From contig CACOAB010000002.1 of the NCBI GenBank assembly GCA_902625125.1, forward strand, positions 25,001 through 88,592: 63,592 nucleotides of DNA, in the 5' to 3' direction. The DNA comes from an uncultured Pelagibacteraceae bacterium (GTDB lineage Bacteria; Pseudomonadota; Alphaproteobacteria; Pelagibacterales; Pelagibacteraceae). Below the pieces are notes generated by a model. That model did not search any database. It was not told the origin of the DNA and saw only the letters and a list, made by a program, of their open reading frames with translations. Below, in pieces: positions 21,861 to 31,085 of this stretch (positions are counted from its first letter, which is position 1; each line of letters starts with the position of its first letter). A program made the translations under genes and the position numbers.

Positions 21861-22112
21861 ATGACAAATATTCTGATTTTAATTATAAAATTTTATAAAT
21901 ATTTCATTTCTCCAATTTTAGGAAGCAGGTGTAGATTCTTACCTACCTGCTCTGAGTATTTTATTGAAGCCCTAAATACTCATGGTTTAATCAAAGGATT
22001 TAAATTAGGGATAAAAAGAATTTTTAAATGCCATCCTTTTAAAGTACTAGGTGGCAATCATGGAATAGATTTTGTGCCAAAAGCAGATCAGAAAGAAAGT
22101 AATCATGGATAA
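21861..22112 (+). CDS. yidD: Membrane protein insertion efficiency factor YidD
   Basis: IKFYKYFISPILGSRCRFLPTCSEYFIEALNTHGLIKGFKLGIKRIFKCHPF. Confidence 0.95.
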   Translation: MTNILILIIKFYKYFISPILGSRCRFLPTCSEYFIEALNTHGLIKGFKLGIKRIFKCHPFKVLGGNHGIDFVPKADQKESNHG

Positions 22113-23790
22113 TAGAAATGTATTTGTAGCTATAGCTCTTTCTATGTCCGTTTTGCTTTTTTGGGGAGCTTTTTTTGAGACTCCAAAAAAACCTGTTGAA
22201 CAAGAAAATGGTCAGAAAGTTGAGAAAAAATCAGAGCAAAGCTCAATCACTCCTACAATTGATCAACCAACTATAATTAAAAATATTTCAAGGGAGGACT
22301 CATTAAACAAAAGCAAAAGAGTCAAAATTGAAAATAATAGTATTATAGGTTCAATAAATTTAAAGGGTGCGCAAATTGATGATATTTCGTTCAAAAATCA
22401 TAAACAAGAAGTTGAAGGAAAAGAAAATATTATTTTTTTAAATCCCGCGGAGATAGAAAATGGCTTTTATATTGAAACTGGTTGGACCAGCATTGGAAAT
22501 AAAATAAAAATACCAACAACAGAAAGTATTTGGTCGGTAAAAGGAAATGATATTTTAAGTAATAACTCCCCAGTAGTGTTGCAGTGGAATAATGGAGAAG
22601 GAGTGTTATTTGAAAAAAAAATTGAATTAGATGAAAAATATTTATTCAAAATTTCTCAACAAGTAAGAAATAATTCAAATTCATCAATTGACCTATACCC
22701 ATATGCTCAGATGACTAGAAATAAAATTCCTGATGATATTCAGAATTTTTACATTCAACATGAGGGTTTTATCGGTGTATTTGATGATGAATTAAAAGAA
22801 GATGATTATGAAGATATTAAAGAAAAGAAAATTGTTAGAGAATCTAATGAAGGATGGCTTGGTATTACTGATAAATATTGGATGACAGCTTTTGTTCCTG
22901 AAAAAGGCAAAAATTTTAAATCAACTTTTCTTTACGATAATGGTTATAAGGCTAACTATATTATTAATAAACCTACAACAATCAACAAATCATCTACTGG
23001 TATGAATGAACTTAGATTATTTGTTTCAGCAAAAGAAGTTGAAACTATTGATGGATATGCTGCTGATCAAAATATTAACAAATTTGATTTAGTTATTGAT
23101 TGGGGTTGGTTCTATTTCTTTACTAAACCATTGTTTTTTGTAATCGATTATTTATTTAAATTTTCAGGAAATTTCGGAATTGCTATTGTTTTAATTACTA
23201 TAGCTATAAGGGCTTTATTTTTTCCTCTTGCAAATTTTTCATTCAGATCAATGGCTAAAATGAAAGCTGTAACGCCTGAAATGCAAAGATTGAAAGAACT
23301 TCATAAAGACGACAAAGTAAAATTACAACAAGCGATGATGGCTTTATATAGAAAAGAAAAAATCAACCCAGCATCAGGCTGTTTACCAGTATTAATTCAA
23401 ATTCCCTTCTTTTTTGCTATTTATAAAATGTTATTTATTTCTCTAGAAATGAGGCATCAACCTTTTTTTGGTTGGATAAAGGATCTATCAGCAGCAGACC
23501 CAACTTCAATTTTTAATTTGTTTGGATTGATACCATGGGATCCACCCAGCTTTATGATAATTGGTATTTGGCCAATTTTAATGGGTGCTTCAATGTGGGT
23601 TCAGCAAAAATTGAACCCTGCTCCTGCGGATCCAGTCCAAGCAAAGATTTTTGCTTTCTTCCCTCTATTTTTAACAATTATTTTAGCTTCTTTCCCATCT
23701 GGTTTAGTTGTTTATTGGACAATAAATAATATTTTAACGATTGCTCAACAGTACGTAATTGTAAAACAAACTACTGTAAAAACAAATTAG
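22105..23790 (+). CDS. yidC: Membrane protein insertase YidC
   Basis: MDNRNVFVAIALSMSVLLFWGAFF start; NPASGCLPVLIQIPFFFAIYKML. The ORF-track start at 22072 extends into yidD. Confidence 0.96.
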   Translation: MDNRNVFVAIALSMSVLLFWGAFFETPKKPVEQENGQKVEKKSEQSSITPTIDQPTIIKNISREDSLNKSKRVKIENNSIIGSINLKGAQIDDISFKNHKQEVEGKENIIFLNPAEIENGFYIETGWTSIGNKIKIPTTESIWSVKGNDILSNNSPVVLQWNNGEGVLFEKKIELDEKYLFKISQQVRNNSNSSIDLYPYAQMTRNKIPDDIQNFYIQHEGFIGVFDDELKEDDYEDIKEKKIVRESNEGWLGITDKYWMTAFVPEKGKNFKSTFLYDNGYKANYIINKPTTINKSSTGMNELRLFVSAKEVETIDGYAADQNINKFDLVIDWGWFYFFTKPLFFVIDYLFKFSGNFGIAIVLITIAIRALFFPLANFSFRSMAKMKAVTPEMQRLKELHKDDKVKLQQAMMALYRKEKINPASGCLPVLIQIPFFFAIYKMLFISLEMRHQPFFGWIKDLSAADPTSIFNLFGLIPWDPPSFMIIGIWPILMGASMWVQQKLNPAPADPVQAKIFAFFPLFLTIILASFPSGLVVYWTINNILTIAQQYVIVKQTTVKTN

Positions 23791-24660
23791 ATGTCTCAAA
23801 ACATTTCTCTTGAAGAAATTAAAGAATTTTGGCCAAAAGGTGCTCCAGATATTAATAATGTTCAAAAATATGTTTCAAAATACAAGAATGAAAAAATTGT
23901 TATCAAGTATGGCGGTAACGTCTTAATTGATAGGGACGTGTTTGATAATTTTATTTTAGATATAAATATTCTTAATAGACTAGGACTATCAGTAATTATT
24001 GTTCATGGTGGAGGGCCCAGAATTAAAAGAGAGCTAGAAAAAAAGAAAATTGAGTCAAAATTTATTGATGGTTTAAGAGTAACTGATGAAAATATTATCA
24101 ATATAGTTGAGGAAGTTCTAATTAATTTTAATAATGACATAGTATCAAATTTGAAGGAGCAAGGATCAAAAGCTGTATCGTTCCATACAAAAGAAAATAA
24201 CATTATTGAAGTAACACCTGAAAGGGAGGAATTGGGCTATGTGGGAATTCCAAATAAAATAAATTCTGAATTAATTGAAAATTCAATTAATCAAAATCAA
24301 ATTCCTATTGTTGCTCCTCTTGGTTTAGGAGCTAATCAACAAACATATAATATAAATGGGGACACAGCAGCAAGTGCTATAGCTAAAAAACTTAAATCTA
24401 GAAGACTTTTGTTAATGACTAACGTTGAGGGTGTTTACGATGACCAAAAAAAATTAATTTCAGAGATAAAACCTTTGGACTTAGAAAATCTGATTAAATG
24501 GAAAGTGGTCAAGGGCGGCATGATACCTAAAATACAAAATTGTGTTGATGCTGTAGAAAATGGAGTAAGAGGTGTCGTTATACTTGACGGAAGAAAACCA
24601 CATTCAATATTACATGAAATTTTTTCTGATCAGGGTTCCGGGACTTTAATAAGAAAATGA
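23791..24660 (+). CDS. argB: Acetylglutamate kinase
   Basis: VIKYGGNVL, VHGGGPRI, GLRVTDENI, KGGMIPKIQNCVDAVENGV. Confidence 0.96.
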   Translation: MSQNISLEEIKEFWPKGAPDINNVQKYVSKYKNEKIVIKYGGNVLIDRDVFDNFILDINILNRLGLSVIIVHGGGPRIKRELEKKKIESKFIDGLRVTDENIINIVEEVLINFNNDIVSNLKEQGSKAVSFHTKENNIIEVTPEREELGYVGIPNKINSELIENSINQNQIPIVAPLGLGANQQTYNINGDTAASAIAKKLKSRRLLLMTNVEGVYDDQKKLISEIKPLDLENLIKWKVVKGGMIPKIQNCVDAVENGVRGVVILDGRKPHSILHEIFSDQGSGTLIRK

Positions 24661-25322
24661 GAGACCTATCAAAAATAAAATTCTGGTTATTTGATTTAGA
24701 TAACACCTTATACGATGGTGCAACAAAAGTTTTTGATCAAGTAGATAAAAAAATGTCAAAATTTATATCCGAAAAACTTAATGTTAGTTTAGAAGAAGCT
24801 AGAAAAATTCAAAAAAGCTATTTTCAGGAATATAACACTACTTTAAATGGGATGATCAAAAACCATAAAATTGACGCCGATGAATTTTTAGAATTTGTAC
24901 ATGATGTTGATCTTAGCTTTTTAGATAAAAATAAGTTTTTAGAGGAAGAAATAAAGAAGTTAATTGGAAAGAAAATAATTTTTACTAATGGATCAAGAGC
25001 CCATGCTTTAAATGTAACAAAAAGGATTGGAATCGATAGGCTTTTTGATGGAATTTTTGACATTCGAGATTGTGAATTTATTCCAAAACCTTCCAAAGAA
25101 CCTTATAAAAAATTAGTAGAAAATTACAAAATTGAGCCACAATACTGTATATTCTTTGAAGATATAGCAAGAAACTTAAAACCAGCTCATGAATTAGGAA
25201 TGAAAACAGTTTGGATTAAAAATGACGAACCTTGGGCAGCAAAATACTCTGATGAGGACTTTATAAATTATAAAACAGATAACTTGGCAAAATTTTTAAA
25301 GGAGATAAATGAACTTAGATAA
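24657..25322 (+). CDS. HAD-superfamily pyrimidine 5'-nucleotidase-like hydrolase
   Basis: [45 protein letters not shown]. Confidence 0.9.
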   Translation: MRDLSKIKFWLFDLDNTLYDGATKVFDQVDKKMSKFISEKLNVSLEEARKIQKSYFQEYNTTLNGMIKNHKIDADEFLEFVHDVDLSFLDKNKFLEEEIKKLIGKKIIFTNGSRAHALNVTKRIGIDRLFDGIFDIRDCEFIPKPSKEPYKKLVENYKIEPQYCIFFEDIARNLKPAHELGMKTVWIKNDEPWAAKYSDEDFINYKTDNLAKFLKEINELR

Positions 25323-26136
25323 ATTGGAAAAAACTATTAACGAAAGTTTTGAAATTAAAGAAAAAGTAGGACCTAAATCAGAAAAGAAACTTATAAAAGC
25401 TATTAACGAAACAATTGATTTAGTTGACTCAGGAAAAATTAGAGTTGCTAATAAAATTAACGGTACATGGATTGTTAATCAATGGATCAAAAAAGCAATT
25501 CTCTTAAGTTTTAGAGTAAATAAAATGACAATGTCAAAAGGACCTTACACAACTTGGTATGATAAGGTTCCTGGAAAAACAGTAAAATGGAAAGAAAAAG
25601 ATTGGAAAAAAGCTGGTTACCGACACGTTCCAAATGGAGTTGTAAGGAAAGGGTCTTATATTGCAAAAAATGTTGTGCTTATGCCTTCGTTTGTAAATTT
25701 GGGAGCATATGTTGATGAGGGTACGATGATCGATACTTGGGCCTCTGTAGGTTCATGTGCTCAAGTTGGAAAAAACTGTCATATTTCTGGTGGTGCAGGA
25801 ATTGGTGGTGTGCTTGAACCGCTTCAAGCTGGTCCAGTTATTATTGAGGATAATTGTTTTGTAGGTGCTAGATCTGAAATAGCCGAGGGTGTTTTAGTTG
25901 AAGAAGGTGCGGTTATTTCGATGGGTGTTTACATTGGTGCTTCAACAAAGATTGTAGATAGATCAACTGGTGAAGTCACATTTGGTAAAGTTCCAGCTTA
26001 CTCTGTAGTAGTGCCAGGAAGTTTGTCAAATAAAACTAATCCTGATGGTCCTTCTTTATACTGTGCAGTAATTGTTAAAAAAGTTGATTCAAAAACAAGA
26101 AGCAAAACGTCTATAAACGACCTATTAAGAGAATAA
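25309..26136 (+). CDS. dapD: 2,3,4,5-tetrahydropyridine-2,6-dicarboxylate N-succinyltransferase
   Basis: [57 protein letters not shown]. Confidence 0.97.
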   Translation: MNLDKLEKTINESFEIKEKVGPKSEKKLIKAINETIDLVDSGKIRVANKINGTWIVNQWIKKAILLSFRVNKMTMSKGPYTTWYDKVPGKTVKWKEKDWKKAGYRHVPNGVVRKGSYIAKNVVLMPSFVNLGAYVDEGTMIDTWASVGSCAQVGKNCHISGGAGIGGVLEPLQAGPVIIEDNCFVGARSEIAEGVLVEEGAVISMGVYIGASTKIVDRSTGEVTFGKVPAYSVVVPGSLSNKTNPDGPSLYCAVIVKKVDSKTRSKTSINDLLRE

Positions 26137-27299
26137 TGTCTAACATAAATGAACTTACATTAGCCAAAGAGCTTATTAAATTTCCCAGTGTTACACCTCA
26201 AGATGCTGGTGCTATAGGATTTTTAGCAAAGAAATTAAAAAAGCTAGGTTTCGATTGTAAGATTTTAGAGTTCAAGGATAAAAATAAAAAAAGTAAACCA
26301 ATTAAAAATATTTATGCAAGGCTTGGAACAAAGCGTCCTAATTTATGCTACGCTGGCCATACAGATGTTGTACCACCAGGAAATATGAAAGACTGGACCG
26401 TAAGTCCTTTCAAGCCAATTATTAAGAATAATCATTTAATCGGAAGAGGTGCAAATGATATGAAAAGCTCAATTGCGTGTTTTGTGTCTGCTGTAGAAAA
26501 GTTTTTAAAAAAAAGAAAAAAATTTGTTGGCTCTATAAGCTTTTTAATCACTGGTGACGAAGAAGGAATGGCAATTAACGGAACTAAAAAAGTAGTTGAT
26601 TATTTAAAAAAGAGGAATGAAAAAATAGATTTCTGTATTGTGGGTGAGCCCACAAATCCGAATAAACTTGGTGAAATGATTAAAATAGGCAGACGAGGAA
26701 GTATTTCAGGAACTATAATGATCATTGGATCACAGGGTCACGTTGCTTACCCTCATCTTTCTAACAATCCTATAAATACACTAGTTAAAATATGCAGAAA
26801 ACTTAAGGAAAAAAAATTAGATAAAGGTAATAAAAATTTCCAGCCTTCTAATTTAGAATTTACGTCTATAAACGTAGATAACAAGGCTGCTAATGTTATT
26901 CCGGGTTCGGCCAAAGCTCAATTTAATATAAGATTCAATAATCTTCATACATCTGGCAGTTTAAAGAAAAAAATTAATTCTATAGTAAAAAACTTAAGTA
27001 AAAAAAATAAATGTAAATTTAAAATAGATTTTCATGTTAATGGTGAGTCTTTTCTTACAAAACCAAATAAAACAATCTTTATGGCTAAAAATATAATAAA
27101 AAGAATTACTAAAATAACACCTGTATTTTCTACAACTGGCGGAACATCAGATGCGAGATTTATTAAAAAAATTTCTCCTTGTCTTGAATTTGGTTTAGTT
27201 AATAAAACTATGCATAAAATTGACGAGTGTGTTTCATTAAAAGATTTAAAAAATTTAACTAAAATTTATCTAAATATTCTTGAGGATTATTTTAAGTGA
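26136..27299 (+). CDS. dapE: Succinyl-diaminopimelate desuccinylase
   Basis: LCYAGHTDVVPPG, LIGRGANDMKSSIACF, TGDEEG, TTGGTSDARFI. Confidence 0.96.
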   Translation: MSNINELTLAKELIKFPSVTPQDAGAIGFLAKKLKKLGFDCKILEFKDKNKKSKPIKNIYARLGTKRPNLCYAGHTDVVPPGNMKDWTVSPFKPIIKNNHLIGRGANDMKSSIACFVSAVEKFLKKRKKFVGSISFLITGDEEGMAINGTKKVVDYLKKRNEKIDFCIVGEPTNPNKLGEMIKIGRRGSISGTIMIIGSQGHVAYPHLSNNPINTLVKICRKLKEKKLDKGNKNFQPSNLEFTSINVDNKAANVIPGSAKAQFNIRFNNLHTSGSLKKKINSIVKNLSKKNKCKFKIDFHVNGESFLTKPNKTIFMAKNIIKRITKITPVFSTTGGTSDARFIKKISPCLEFGLVNKTMHKIDECVSLKDLKNLTKIYLNILEDYFK

Positions 27300-27754
27300 A
27301 AACTTATAGAGTAAGAAGATCTAAAATTGATAATTTAGGTTTGTATGCTGCTAAAAATATTAAAAATGGATCAAAAATTATTGAATATAAAGGAAAGGTG
27401 ATCACTAGACGCGAGGCAGAAGAAAATCCTAAATATGATAACGACAAAGCTATATACTTGTTTAATTTAAATAAAAGATACGATCTTGATGGAGATTATA
27501 AATTTAATACTGCTAGATTAATTAATCATTCTTGTGATCCTAATTGTGAAGTTACAGGAACTGGTCTTAAGATCTGGGTGCATGCAATAAAAGATATCAA
27601 AAAAGGTGAGGAATTTTCATATGATTATGGATTTAGTTTTGATGAAGATTTTAGAAATTATCCCTGTAAATGTGGTTCAAAAAATTGTTGTGGTTATATA
27701 ATTAGAGAAGGATCAAGATGGAGGATTAAAAAAAAAAGAATTAAAAACAAATGA
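27296..27754 (+). CDS. SET domain-containing protein (putative lysine methyltransferase), GTG start
   Basis: SET core ARLINHSCDPNCEV and GEEFSYDYGF; post-SET-like CKCGSKNCCGYI. Confidence 0.92.
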   Translation: MKTYRVRRSKIDNLGLYAAKNIKNGSKIIEYKGKVITRREAEENPKYDNDKAIYLFNLNKRYDLDGDYKFNTARLINHSCDPNCEVTGTGLKIWVHAIKDIKKGEEFSYDYGFSFDEDFRNYPCKCGSKNCCGYIIREGSRWRIKKKRIKNK

Positions 27755-28884
27755 AAAAAGTTCTTTTTATCTCAACAAGAAATCCTTTCTCAAATAGATA
27801 TTCAGGAGATGTAATTGGGTCGAAAAAAATTATAAACATTCTTAAAAAAAACTGTGAATTAGATGTGGTGACTTTAGGCAAAAAGGATGACTTTTCTCAA
27901 AATAATATTTTTATTTTTAAAAGCCCAGTTTTTATATTAAAGTTATTCAACGTAATTAAATCTTTGGTTTATTTAAGACCATTACAATTTGGTCTATTTG
28001 ACTCTAGTGAAATGCGAAAGTTTATTAACGATAGGTCTTCAGATTATGATTTAATTTTTTTTTATCATATAAGGTCAAGTCAATACCTTCCAAAAAATTA
28101 TTATGGGAAAAAGATTATTGAGATGGGAGACTTATACTCAAATAATTATAAACAAACTTTTTACAATTTGAATTTTCTCAATCCGTTAAAATATATTTAT
28201 TTTTTAGAAAGTCTTCTTTCCAAAAAAATAGAAGAAAAAATCTTTACAGATTTTGATGAAATTATTTTATTTTCCAAAAATGAAATTAAAGAAATTAATA
28301 ATTCTTTTAAAAAGAAAATAAAACATATCAATATTTCAATAGATAAAGTTAAAAAAAAATATTTATTTTCCAATAATAATCAAAGGATACTATTCATAGG
28401 AAATTTAAAATATTTGCCAAATATCTTAGCTGTTAAACTTTTTGTTAAAAAAATTTTACCAAAAGTAAAAAAGAATATTCCAAATGTGAAGTTTGAGATA
28501 GTTGGTGATATTAATAATTTTGATAAATTTATACTGTCTTTTAACAAAAATATTAAATTTTGGGGTCCACAAAAAAGTATAGATAGATTTATTAAAGGTT
28601 CTTTTTGTGGATTGGCAAATTTAGAAATAGCTACTGGAATGCAAGGCAAGGTTTTATCTTATATGTCTTTTGGATTGCCGGCACTTTGCTCAAAAAAAAC
28701 CGCTCATAACTTTGATAACAACGTTATTAGTTACAGTAATGATGATGACCTTGTAAATAAAATACAAAAATTAAAGAATGAAAGAACATTTAGTAATAAA
28801 ATTTCTAAAAAATCTTTAAGTTTTGTAAAAAAATTTATTTGGACAAAGGTTCAAAACGAATATTTAAAGTTAATCAAAAATTAG
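27751..28884 (+). CDS. Glycosyltransferase (GT4-like)
   Basis: Rossmann-like N-terminus; IKFWGPQKSIDRFIKGSFCGLANLEIATGMQGKVLSYMSFGLPALCSKK resembles a GT4 donor-binding region. Confidence 0.75.
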   Translation: MKKVLFISTRNPFSNRYSGDVIGSKKIINILKKNCELDVVTLGKKDDFSQNNIFIFKSPVFILKLFNVIKSLVYLRPLQFGLFDSSEMRKFINDRSSDYDLIFFYHIRSSQYLPKNYYGKKIIEMGDLYSNNYKQTFYNLNFLNPLKYIYFLESLLSKKIEEKIFTDFDEIILFSKNEIKEINNSFKKKIKHINISIDKVKKKYLFSNNNQRILFIGNLKYLPNILAVKLFVKKILPKVKKNIPNVKFEIVGDINNFDKFILSFNKNIKFWGPQKSIDRFIKGSFCGLANLEIATGMQGKVLSYMSFGLPALCSKKTAHNFDNNVISYSNDDDLVNKIQKLKNERTFSNKISKKSLSFVKKFIWTKVQNEYLKLIKN

Positions 28885-29621
28885 TAAATTACTTTTTCTA
28901 AATACAGGCCCTCAGGTGGTGCTGGTGGAGCACATAATTCTCTTTTTTTTTGATTAATTAAAGATTTAATTTTTTTTGCCTTCCACTTATTTTCTCCCAC
29001 ATATTTTAGACATCCAACCATCGATCTGACTTGTTTTTGAAGAAATGATTTTGACACAAAAGTTATGATTATTTTGTCGCTACTTTTATTTATACAAGCT
29101 TTAGTTATTGTCCTTATAGGACTTTTCGCTCCGCATGAAGCTGCTCTCATTGAGGTAAAGTTATGAGTACCTAAATAAAATTTAATACCTTTCTTCATTT
29201 CAACTAAATTAAGTTTGTTTTTGACCAACCAAGCTCTTTTATCATATATTGGTGAATTAGTTTTGCGATTTAGAATTATATATTTATAAATTTTTGCTTT
29301 TACACTATGCCTTGCATGAAAATTTATATTTTTTTTTTTAATCTTTGTTATAGAAATTGTTTTTTTTTTTAAAAAAAAATTAACTGAATTTAAAAATCTA
29401 TATTTATCTTTGATTTCACGATTAGAAATAAAATTTGCGCTTTGACCTTTAGCGTGAACACCGGCATCTGTGCGGCCTGAGCCGTTTATCTTAATTTTTG
29501 ACCCTAATACTTTTGTCAAAGCTTTTTGAACAATTAATTGAATAGATGGTCCATTTTTTTGTATTTGCCAACCGACGTAATTAGTTCCTAAATATTCAAT
29601 AACTATTTGGTAATTGAACAT
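28881..29621 (-). CDS. truA: tRNA pseudouridine(38-40) synthase
   Basis: IEYLGTNYVGWQIQ, GSGRTDAGVHAKGQSANF, HNFTSMRAASC, QVRSMVGCLKYVG. Confidence 0.96.
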   Translation of the reverse strand: MFNYQIVIEYLGTNYVGWQIQKNGPSIQLIVQKALTKVLGSKIKINGSGRTDAGVHAKGQSANFISNREIKDKYRFLNSVNFFLKKKTISITKIKKKNINFHARHSVKAKIYKYIILNRKTNSPIYDKRAWLVKNKLNLVEMKKGIKFYLGTHNFTSMRAASCGAKSPIRTITKACINKSSDKIIITFVSKSFLQKQVRSMVGCLKYVGENKWKAKKIKSLINQKKRELCAPPAPPEGLYLEKVIY

Positions 29622-30538
29622 TAAATTAATATATCTCCCCTGACTATTTTATATCCTGATAAAAAACTTTTTGTATTAAGAACTAATTTACCCTCTTTTT
29701 GTAATAAGGTAATTTTTATAGATTTATCTTGGCAACCTATTACAAGATCATTAGTGATAACTTCACCTTTTTTTCCTAGGTGTTCGGATATTTCAGCTTC
29801 AATAATTTTTATTCTATTTCCATTGTGTTTAAACCAAACGCCTGGGTATGGGCTTAGCCCTTTAATTTTTGCAATTATTTTTTGAGCTGTCTCATTCCAA
29901 TTAATTTCGGATTCGCTTTTACTTATTTTTTTAGCATATGTTGCATATTTTTCGTTTTGATCTTTAAAGATTGCTTCTTTTTTTTCAATTAGTGATAATG
30001 CTTCTATGATCAATTTTGCTCCAACTTCAGACAGCTTTTTGCTTAAAGATAGAAAATTATCTTTTGAGTCTATTTTTATATTTTGCTGTATCATATATGG
30101 TCCAGCGTCAAGTTTTGGAACAATTCTCATAATAGAAATTCCAGTTTGGTGATCCATTCCTATTATAGACCTTTGAATTGGAGCGGCGCCTCTCCACTTT
30201 GGAAGTAGTGAAGCATGAATATTCAAGAATATTAAATTTTTAATACCTAGCAATCTTTTTGGTATCATTTGTCCATACGCAACAACAATTACAAATTTTA
30301 CATTCGAGTCTTTAAAAAATTTATATTCAAACTCGTCATCTAAATTTTCAGGGAATTTAACAGGAAGGTTTAAATTTTCAGCCTCTAAATGAATAGGAGA
30401 TTTATATATTTTCTGACCTCTAGATCTTTTTTTAGGAGGTTGAGTATATACGCATAATATATTGTGCTGAGAATTTAATAATCTTAAAGAAGGAATGGAA
30501 AAATCCGGAGTTCCCATGAATATTATTTTCAGAGCCAT
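29621..30538 (-). CDS. fmt: Methionyl-tRNA formyltransferase
   Basis: IIFMGTPDFSIPSLRLL, LNIHASLLPKWRGAAPIQRSI. Confidence 0.97.
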   Translation of the reverse strand: MALKIIFMGTPDFSIPSLRLLNSQHNILCVYTQPPKKRSRGQKIYKSPIHLEAENLNLPVKFPENLDDEFEYKFFKDSNVKFVIVVAYGQMIPKRLLGIKNLIFLNIHASLLPKWRGAAPIQRSIIGMDHQTGISIMRIVPKLDAGPYMIQQNIKIDSKDNFLSLSKKLSEVGAKLIIEALSLIEKKEAIFKDQNEKYATYAKKISKSESEINWNETAQKIIAKIKGLSPYPGVWFKHNGNRIKIIEAEISEHLGKKGEVITNDLVIGCQDKSIKITLLQKEGKLVLNTKSFLSGYKIVRGDILI

Positions 30539-30543
30539 TTAAT

Positions 30544-31068
30544 TTATAGAACAATTTTATTAAGTTCTTTTTTATGTTTTACTAATTTTTTTAAAATCAT
30601 GTCTTTTTTTAATTTAGATAAATAGTCTATAAATAATTTTCCATCTAGATGATCTATTTCATGTTGTATGCAGGTGGATAAAAGACCTTTTGCCTTAATT
30701 TCTTTTTTTTTTCCATCATAATCAATATACTTTATCTGGCATTCTGCTGGTCTCTCAATTTCTGCAAATTGACCTGGTAAAGACAAGCAACCCTCTTCAT
30801 GTATTGAGGTACTTTTAGATTTTGAAATTATTTCAGGATTTATTAAAAAAAGTGGATGTTTTTTTTCTTTTTCTTTGGAGATATCGATTACCACTAGACG
30901 TTTTAAAATACCTACTTGTACTGCTGCTAAACCAATCCCTGGTGCTGAGTACATTGTTTCCAACATATCATCCATTAGCCTTCTAAGTTCATCATCAACT
31001 TTTTCTAAGATTTCGCTTTTTTGTCTTAAGATAGGATCTGGCTCAATTACAATTTTTCTTTTAGACAT
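30544..31068 (-). CDS. def: Peptide deformylase
   Basis: APGIGLAAVQVG, EEGCLSLPG, IQHEIDHLDGKLFIDYLS. Confidence 0.97.
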   Translation of the reverse strand: MSKRKIVIEPDPILRQKSEILEKVDDELRRLMDDMLETMYSAPGIGLAAVQVGILKRLVVIDISKEKEKKHPLFLINPEIISKSKSTSIHEEGCLSLPGQFAEIERPAECQIKYIDYDGKKKEIKAKGLLSTCIQHEIDHLDGKLFIDYLSKLKKDMILKKLVKHKKELNKIVL

Positions 31069-31085
31069 TACTAATTATATTTTAA

